Of a stretch of DNA of 47,711 bases, positions 43,842 through 47,711 are shown piece after piece (within the stretch, counting starts at the first letter, position 1; every line of letters starts with the position of its first letter). The translations under genes were made by a program, and so were the position numbers. Source of the stretch: an uncultured Bacteroides sp. (GTDB lineage Bacteria > Bacteroidota > Bacteroidia > Bacteroidales > Bacteroidaceae); NCBI GenBank assembly GCA_900766195.1, contig CAAFUN010000153.1, forward strand, positions 1 through 47,711, read 5' to 3'. Below the pieces are notes generated by a model, which saw nothing but the letters and a program-made list of their open reading frames with translations, was not told the origin of the DNA and made no database searches.

Positions 43842-44987
43842 TTATCTTTGAATCCAAATTTTATCATCTGACATACAATTATATATCTTGGCAGATTCAT
43901 TCACCAAAAACACTTTAGTACTATTCTGATTTTCAATCAACAAGTTAGAAAAAAGATTCCCTGTGCCTTGCACCGAATAAACTGTTACCGGATTTTCCAC
44001 GACATTATTCCATTCGCAAGTAATAGTGTTAGATGTCAGCATATTAGAATTTCCTGCAATACGTATTATTCCATAGTCTCCGTCGTGCCCTAGAAGTTGG
44101 TTATCTAAAGCACCAACCAACCAAAAGATATTGCCGTTAACCAGATTGTTATTTCCCTCTACATCCAGTATGCCGACATAATAACTCTTGAAATTATTAT
44201 TAGAGATATTTACTCTTTCGCTGTTAGTCAGAACAAGGTTTTTGGAACCATCGGGATAAATGTGGTTATTCGTAAAAAGAAAATTCTCTTGGTTTACTAA
44301 CTTGCATGTGACACCTGACGGTTGGGCACCAAGCTGGCAATTAGAAATCATATTCTGAATGCCGTCAATCATCTCTATCGAGTTTTGCACTTCACAAATC
44401 CAGCTGTCTTGTATAATCATGGCATCCGCCGAATGCGCAACAATGCCATAATTCAAATTAATGCCGATAATGTTGGATATCAGGCACCTGTCATTATCAT
44501 ATTCCACAAATATACCGGTTCCGTTATTGATGGTACCACCCGAAATCATCAAGTTCTTTATTTCCACACCGCTTATCCTATTTTTATTTCCCCCTACATC
44601 AGGAATCTTCGGAATCTGAATACCATATTTAGCCTTGCGCAATATAAGTTTACTTCCGCCGCCCGGCCCAAAAAGTTCCTCAACATTCGCAACATCAATG
44701 TTGCTTCTCATACCCGGATTCAGGCCTTTTATTGTGACAAAATTCTTCTTAATTAGTATCGGATTATCAAGGACAAAATCTCCTTCGGGAATCACAATTA
44801 CCCCACCAGAAGCGGGTAAATCTTCAATCAATTTATTGATTATAACCGAACAGTCACTCTTCCCATCTCCAACAGCACCATATTGAGTTATGACGTATTC
44901 ATGCTGATCTTCATTATTTTGGGTATAATATTCTTTTGTGCACGAAGAAAAGCAAAACGCCAATAGCAATAATTTATAAATTCGCAT
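43842..44987 (-). CDS. GH91-like beta-helix lipoprotein (inulin fructotransferase or DFA hydrolase)
   Basis: The 381-residue lipoprotein (Cys16 in FCFSSC) opens with a GDGKSDCSVIINKLIEDLP segment typical of right-handed beta-helix enzymes and continues with many short beta-helix turns. Stretches such as SGVTCKLVNQENFLFTNNHI, DGDYGIIRIAGNSNMLTSN and IVIPEGDFVL align by eye with bacterial inulin fructotransferases of GH91. D194 and E205 (QDSWICEVQNSIE) keep the 11-residue spacing of the catalytic pair D233/E244 that I recall for a Bacillus enzyme. GH91 members make or split difructose anhydrides. Its place in a fructan PUL supports this. A generic pectate-lyase-like protein is the fallback. Confidence 0.7.
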   Translation of the reverse strand: MRIYKLLLLAFCFSSCTKEYYTQNNEDQHEYVITQYGAVGDGKSDCSVIINKLIEDLPASGGVIVIPEGDFVLDNPILIKKNFVTIKGLNPGMRSNIDVANVEELFGPGGGSKLILRKAKYGIQIPKIPDVGGNKNRISGVEIKNLMISGGTINNGTGIFVEYDNDRCLISNIIGINLNYGIVAHSADAMIIQDSWICEVQNSIEMIDGIQNMISNCQLGAQPSGVTCKLVNQENFLFTNNHIYPDGSKNLVLTNSERVNISNNNFKSYYVGILDVEGNNNLVNGNIFWLVGALDNQLLGHDGDYGIIRIAGNSNMLTSNTITCEWNNVVENPVTVYSVQGTGNLFSNLLIENQNSTKVFLVNESAKIYNCMSDDKIWIQR

Positions 44988-45059
44988 AATATCAGATTAT
45001 TAAAAATGAGAGAATACACAATTAATCATATGCACCCTCTCATCACAGTCAATATTCAA

Positions 45060-46844
45060 TTATTTAAAAGCGGAATAACCCGGATTCTGAACATACTTGC
45101 CACCCGAAAAACCATATTGGTTATTAGGTATCGGATAGAATTCGTCTTTCCCACCTGTAAAATGAGCCTTAGCATAATAGATGCGGATATCTTTCTCTGC
45201 GTTAATATAATTGTTCATCGTTTTTTCTGCGATTCCCCAACGCACTAGATCAAAAAAGCGTTCTCCCTCTAAAGCTTTTTCCAAACGAACTTCCCAACGA
45301 AGAGCCTTACGGGCATAATCTTGTGTCCAGCCCTCTGCCGGATACAAATTTATAAGATAATTGGCAGCATATTTGGAATTGTCCTTAAAGTCCTTTACAT
45401 AAGGACTATTTTTGGCACGATTGCGGATATCATTGATTAAACCACGAGCCGTTTCAAGATTAGAGCCTTCATTCAATTCAATAAGCGCTTCGGCCTTCCA
45501 AAGAAGAATATCTGCATAACGAATAATCTGCCAATTCATTTCGGAAGCTCCCCAAGGCCATCCCTTAAACATATCACTGCTTTCGGGAGATACCCAAAAA
45601 CGTTTTGCACAGTTATATCCATACGTCTCTTTATCGCGCACCCATCCTTCACAAGGGCTACCTGGATAAGTTTTCCAGGTTATATTAGGACGCCCCACTA
45701 CAAAGTCAAGACGTGGATCTACATTATGATCCGCATTTTTCAGTGTATAAGTACCATTGGATAAAACAGCCCAACTGTAGTTCGCCTCTGACTGATAATT
45801 AAAATCAGGCAGACCGTTTGCATCAGTTTGATAAGCATTAATTAAATCTTGGCTGGGTAAAAAGAATCCATCGCCACCATAAGGGCTACCACCTCCCGGA
45901 GAGTTTAGCAAGTTACTCCAGTTAATACGACCGGCATTTGCAGTTCCATCATTCATAGAATATTGAATGGCAAAAACAGATTCCTTACCGTTCTCATTTG
46001 CTACAAGATCCAATCCCTGAAAATCACTAAGCAAACCGTAACGATTACTAGCGGTAACCTGGTCACAAAGTGACACGACTTCCCTAAGCAATGTCTTATT
46101 AATATTAGTGACAGCATGGGTCGTTTCATCTTGCTCATAGGCCTGATACAATTTGATTTTCGCAGCATAAGCTAGAGCAATGTATTTATGAATTCGTCCA
46201 ACCTCGGTTTGTGTCGTTGGGAGATTTTCCGCAGCATCAAGCATTTCCTTCGCCAGTTTGCCCAATATCTCATCACGTGTAAATTCATTATTAAGAATAT
46301 CTGGATATTTAGCGATATCAATATTCTCATCAAAATACGGTATTTTGTTGAAAAGACGGCTCAACTCAAAATAATAGTGAGCACGAAGTACTTTCATTTC
46401 AGCAATACGGGAAGTACGTCCTTTTACTTGTTCATCAGTAGCCTTATTTAATACTCGAAGAGCCGAGTTACAACGTTGCACACTGCAATACAAATGAAAC
46501 CATTTGCTATCCAAGAAACCGTTAGTTGCGTCCACATCAAAGGTTTCCATTCTATGAACTTCATTAATATCTCCAACACCCCCGCCACCTTTATATGCAT
46601 TGTCCGAGCGAACCTCACCATAAGTCCAATTTGAAGTAGGATGACACCATACACCCCAACTTTGTCCTTCAGGCCCCCCTAAAGCAGCATATGCAGCATT
46701 TACCAGAAGATCAACACCTTTGGTTGAATTCATAATATCCTCATTCAAACTGCCTTGAGGCTTCAAGTCAAGAAAACTGTCCTCATTACAACTTGTCACC
46801 ATCAGCGACAAGACGCCAATCATATATATGCATTTCAATTTCAT
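45060..46844 (-). CDS. SusD-like lipoprotein of the fructan locus
   Basis: The 594-residue protein begins with a lipoprotein signal (Cys19 in VTSC) followed by NED, an acidic stretch that fits surface export. SusD-family features include LDLKPQGSLNEDIM, the MKVLRAHYYFELSRLFNKIPY helix, ADILLWKAEALIELNEG, and the C-terminal ALEGERFFDLVRWGIAEKTM. It would bind the fructan at the outer surface and lid the SusC transporter encoded just upstream (20 bp gap). No SusE-type binding protein follows; the GH91-like lipoprotein takes that position. Sequence is distinct from the SusD of PUL 1. Confidence 0.94.
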   Translation of the reverse strand: MKLKCIYMIGVLSLMVTSCNEDSFLDLKPQGSLNEDIMNSTKGVDLLVNAAYAALGGPEGQSWGVWCHPTSNWTYGEVRSDNAYKGGGGVGDINEVHRMETFDVDATNGFLDSKWFHLYCSVQRCNSALRVLNKATDEQVKGRTSRIAEMKVLRAHYYFELSRLFNKIPYFDENIDIAKYPDILNNEFTRDEILGKLAKEMLDAAENLPTTQTEVGRIHKYIALAYAAKIKLYQAYEQDETTHAVTNINKTLLREVVSLCDQVTASNRYGLLSDFQGLDLVANENGKESVFAIQYSMNDGTANAGRINWSNLLNSPGGGSPYGGDGFFLPSQDLINAYQTDANGLPDFNYQSEANYSWAVLSNGTYTLKNADHNVDPRLDFVVGRPNITWKTYPGSPCEGWVRDKETYGYNCAKRFWVSPESSDMFKGWPWGASEMNWQIIRYADILLWKAEALIELNEGSNLETARGLINDIRNRAKNSPYVKDFKDNSKYAANYLINLYPAEGWTQDYARKALRWEVRLEKALEGERFFDLVRWGIAEKTMNNYINAEKDIRIYYAKAHFTGGKDEFYPIPNNQYGFSGGKYVQNPGYSAFK

Positions 46845-46864
46845 AATAATATTTTATTTAAAGT

Positions 46865-47711
46865 TTAAAATCCAAATGATAATCCAAAAGAGAAGGTACG
46901 CGGCAAAGGATAAGGATAACCAAGCCCTTCCGGATCTGCACCTTTATAATTAGTAATGGTAAACAAGTTCTGTGCTTGAACATAAACGCGGGCATGATAT
47001 AGTTTCACTTTATCGAGAATATTTTTCGGCAGTGTATATCCTAATGTCAAACTTTTCAGTTTAATATATGAACCATCTTCAATATAAAACTGGGATACTT
47101 CATGCTCATTGTTATTATTCAGAGTAGTCAGAGCAGGTATGCTACTGTTATAGACACCTGTTTTTTCAAAAGTTTCATAAGCATGCATGGCATCAAGCAA
47201 GCGGGTAGAGTGATTGCCGCTCCAGCACTGGAATAAATCGGTGTAATACCTAGAATTATTAAAAGCATCACGAATCATACCATTAAAGAACATGTTTAGA
47301 TCAAAACCTTTCCAAAACGCTCCCAAGGTCAAGCCACCAATCACTTTCGGGTTATCAGACCCCAACCATACACGGTCATTGGTATCGATTTTTCCATCCC
47401 CGTTAGCATCCACATATTTTATACGGCCAACGCCAGGAGCACCGAATTGCACATTATACTCCGATTTATATTTATCTACTTCCTCCTGTGTGCGGAATAC
47501 GCCGTCTGTTTTAAAGCCCATCCAAGAACCGAACGGTTGTCCCACCAAGGTCTTGTCAACTCCATTACCTCCACCATAAGTATAGTAGATTTCGTTTGTC
47601 AATTCAGTGACTTTATTCTTATAATAAGAAAGATTTAAATCTACGTTATATTGAAAATCCTTGATTTTATCTCTCCAACTCAAGGACATTTCAAAACCTT
47701 TATTATTCATT
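46865..47711 (-). CDS. SusC-like transporter of the fructan locus, partial
   Basis: The frame is open to the right edge of the window, so only about the last 281 residues are visible and the true start is outside. The visible part is the C-terminal beta barrel of a SusC protein: NNKGFEMSLSWRDKIKDFQY, YVDANGDGKIDTNDRVWLG, KVIGGLTLGAFWKGFDLNMFF, and the YIKLKSLTLGYTLPKNI / VYVQAQNLFTITNYKGADPE / terminal aromatic FGLSFGF segments. It pairs with the SusD gene 20 bp downstream and would import fructan oligosaccharides or difructose anhydrides. Confidence 0.94.
   Translation of the reverse strand, partial: MNNKGFEMSLSWRDKIKDFQYNVDLNLSYYKNKVTELTNEIYYTYGGGNGVDKTLVGQPFGSWMGFKTDGVFRTQEEVDKYKSEYNVQFGAPGVGRIKYVDANGDGKIDTNDRVWLGSDNPKVIGGLTLGAFWKGFDLNMFFNGMIRDAFNNSRYYTDLFQCWSGNHSTRLLDAMHAYETFEKTGVYNSSIPALTTLNNNNEHEVSQFYIEDGSYIKLKSLTLGYTLPKNILDKVKLYHARVYVQAQNLFTITNYKGADPEGLGYPYPLPRTFSFGLSFGF

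Noticed and set aside
1..47711. tRNA, rRNA, complete insertion sequences or prophage genes
   Set aside because: None was recognised on either strand in the intergenic stretches examined.

Overview
The window reads as a chromosome segment of a gut Bacteroidales bacterium, most likely Bacteroides. It has two SusC/SusD polysaccharide-utilization loci (PULs), a hybrid two-component sensor, a SusR-like regulator with TPR-like and HTH parts, lipoprotein signal peptides, and promoters of the Bacteroides type (TTTG, about 20 bp, then TAnnTTTG). The species cannot be named from the sequence.

Layout. 1-392 has no gene but holds a four-copy 22-bp-period array of dyad sites. 393-3023 carries a YidE/AAE-type transporter (-) and cutC (+). 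3180-15358 is PUL 1, all on the minus strand: regulator, SusC, SusD, a one-domain SusE-like lipoprotein, two GH27 isomaltodextranase-like enzymes and an inverting-type GH97. I infer an alpha-glucan target, probably alpha-1,6-linked. 15703-22252 is the addA-addB recombination helicase-nuclease pair. 22318-23205 has a frameshifted small secreted-protein pseudogene and a GlsB/YeaQ-type membrane protein. 23323-27608 is tolC, an NtrC-family regulator and its histidine kinase; tolC has a textbook sigma-54 promoter and, about 100-180 bp upstream of the likely transcript start, four dyad sites spaced exactly 22 bp apart.

27832-33549 is a histidine operon (hisG-hisD-hisC-hisB) with a complete attenuation region: a strong promoter, a 16-residue leader peptide with six consecutive His codons, a terminator and a visible antiterminator pairing. 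An 860-bp non-coding block with hairpins and an inverted pair of REP-like elements separates hisC from hisB. 33646-34613 has a PaaI-type thioesterase and an ABM-fold monooxygenase, divergently transcribed.

34633-47711 is PUL 2, a fructan locus like the B. thetaiotaomicron levan/fructan locus: periplasmic-sugar-binding hybrid sensor, fructokinase, sugar importer, a canonical GH32, a variant LamG-GH32 whose nucleophile position is Glu, a beta-helix lipoprotein that resembles GH91 inulin fructotransferase / difructose-anhydride hydrolase, SusD and a partial SusC. Together these suggest a fructan route passing through difructose anhydrides. That is the most interesting metabolic hypothesis here; the tolC sigma-54 enhancer array and the his attenuator are the clearest regulatory findings. 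All functions are read from sequence and memory of families; no search was run.
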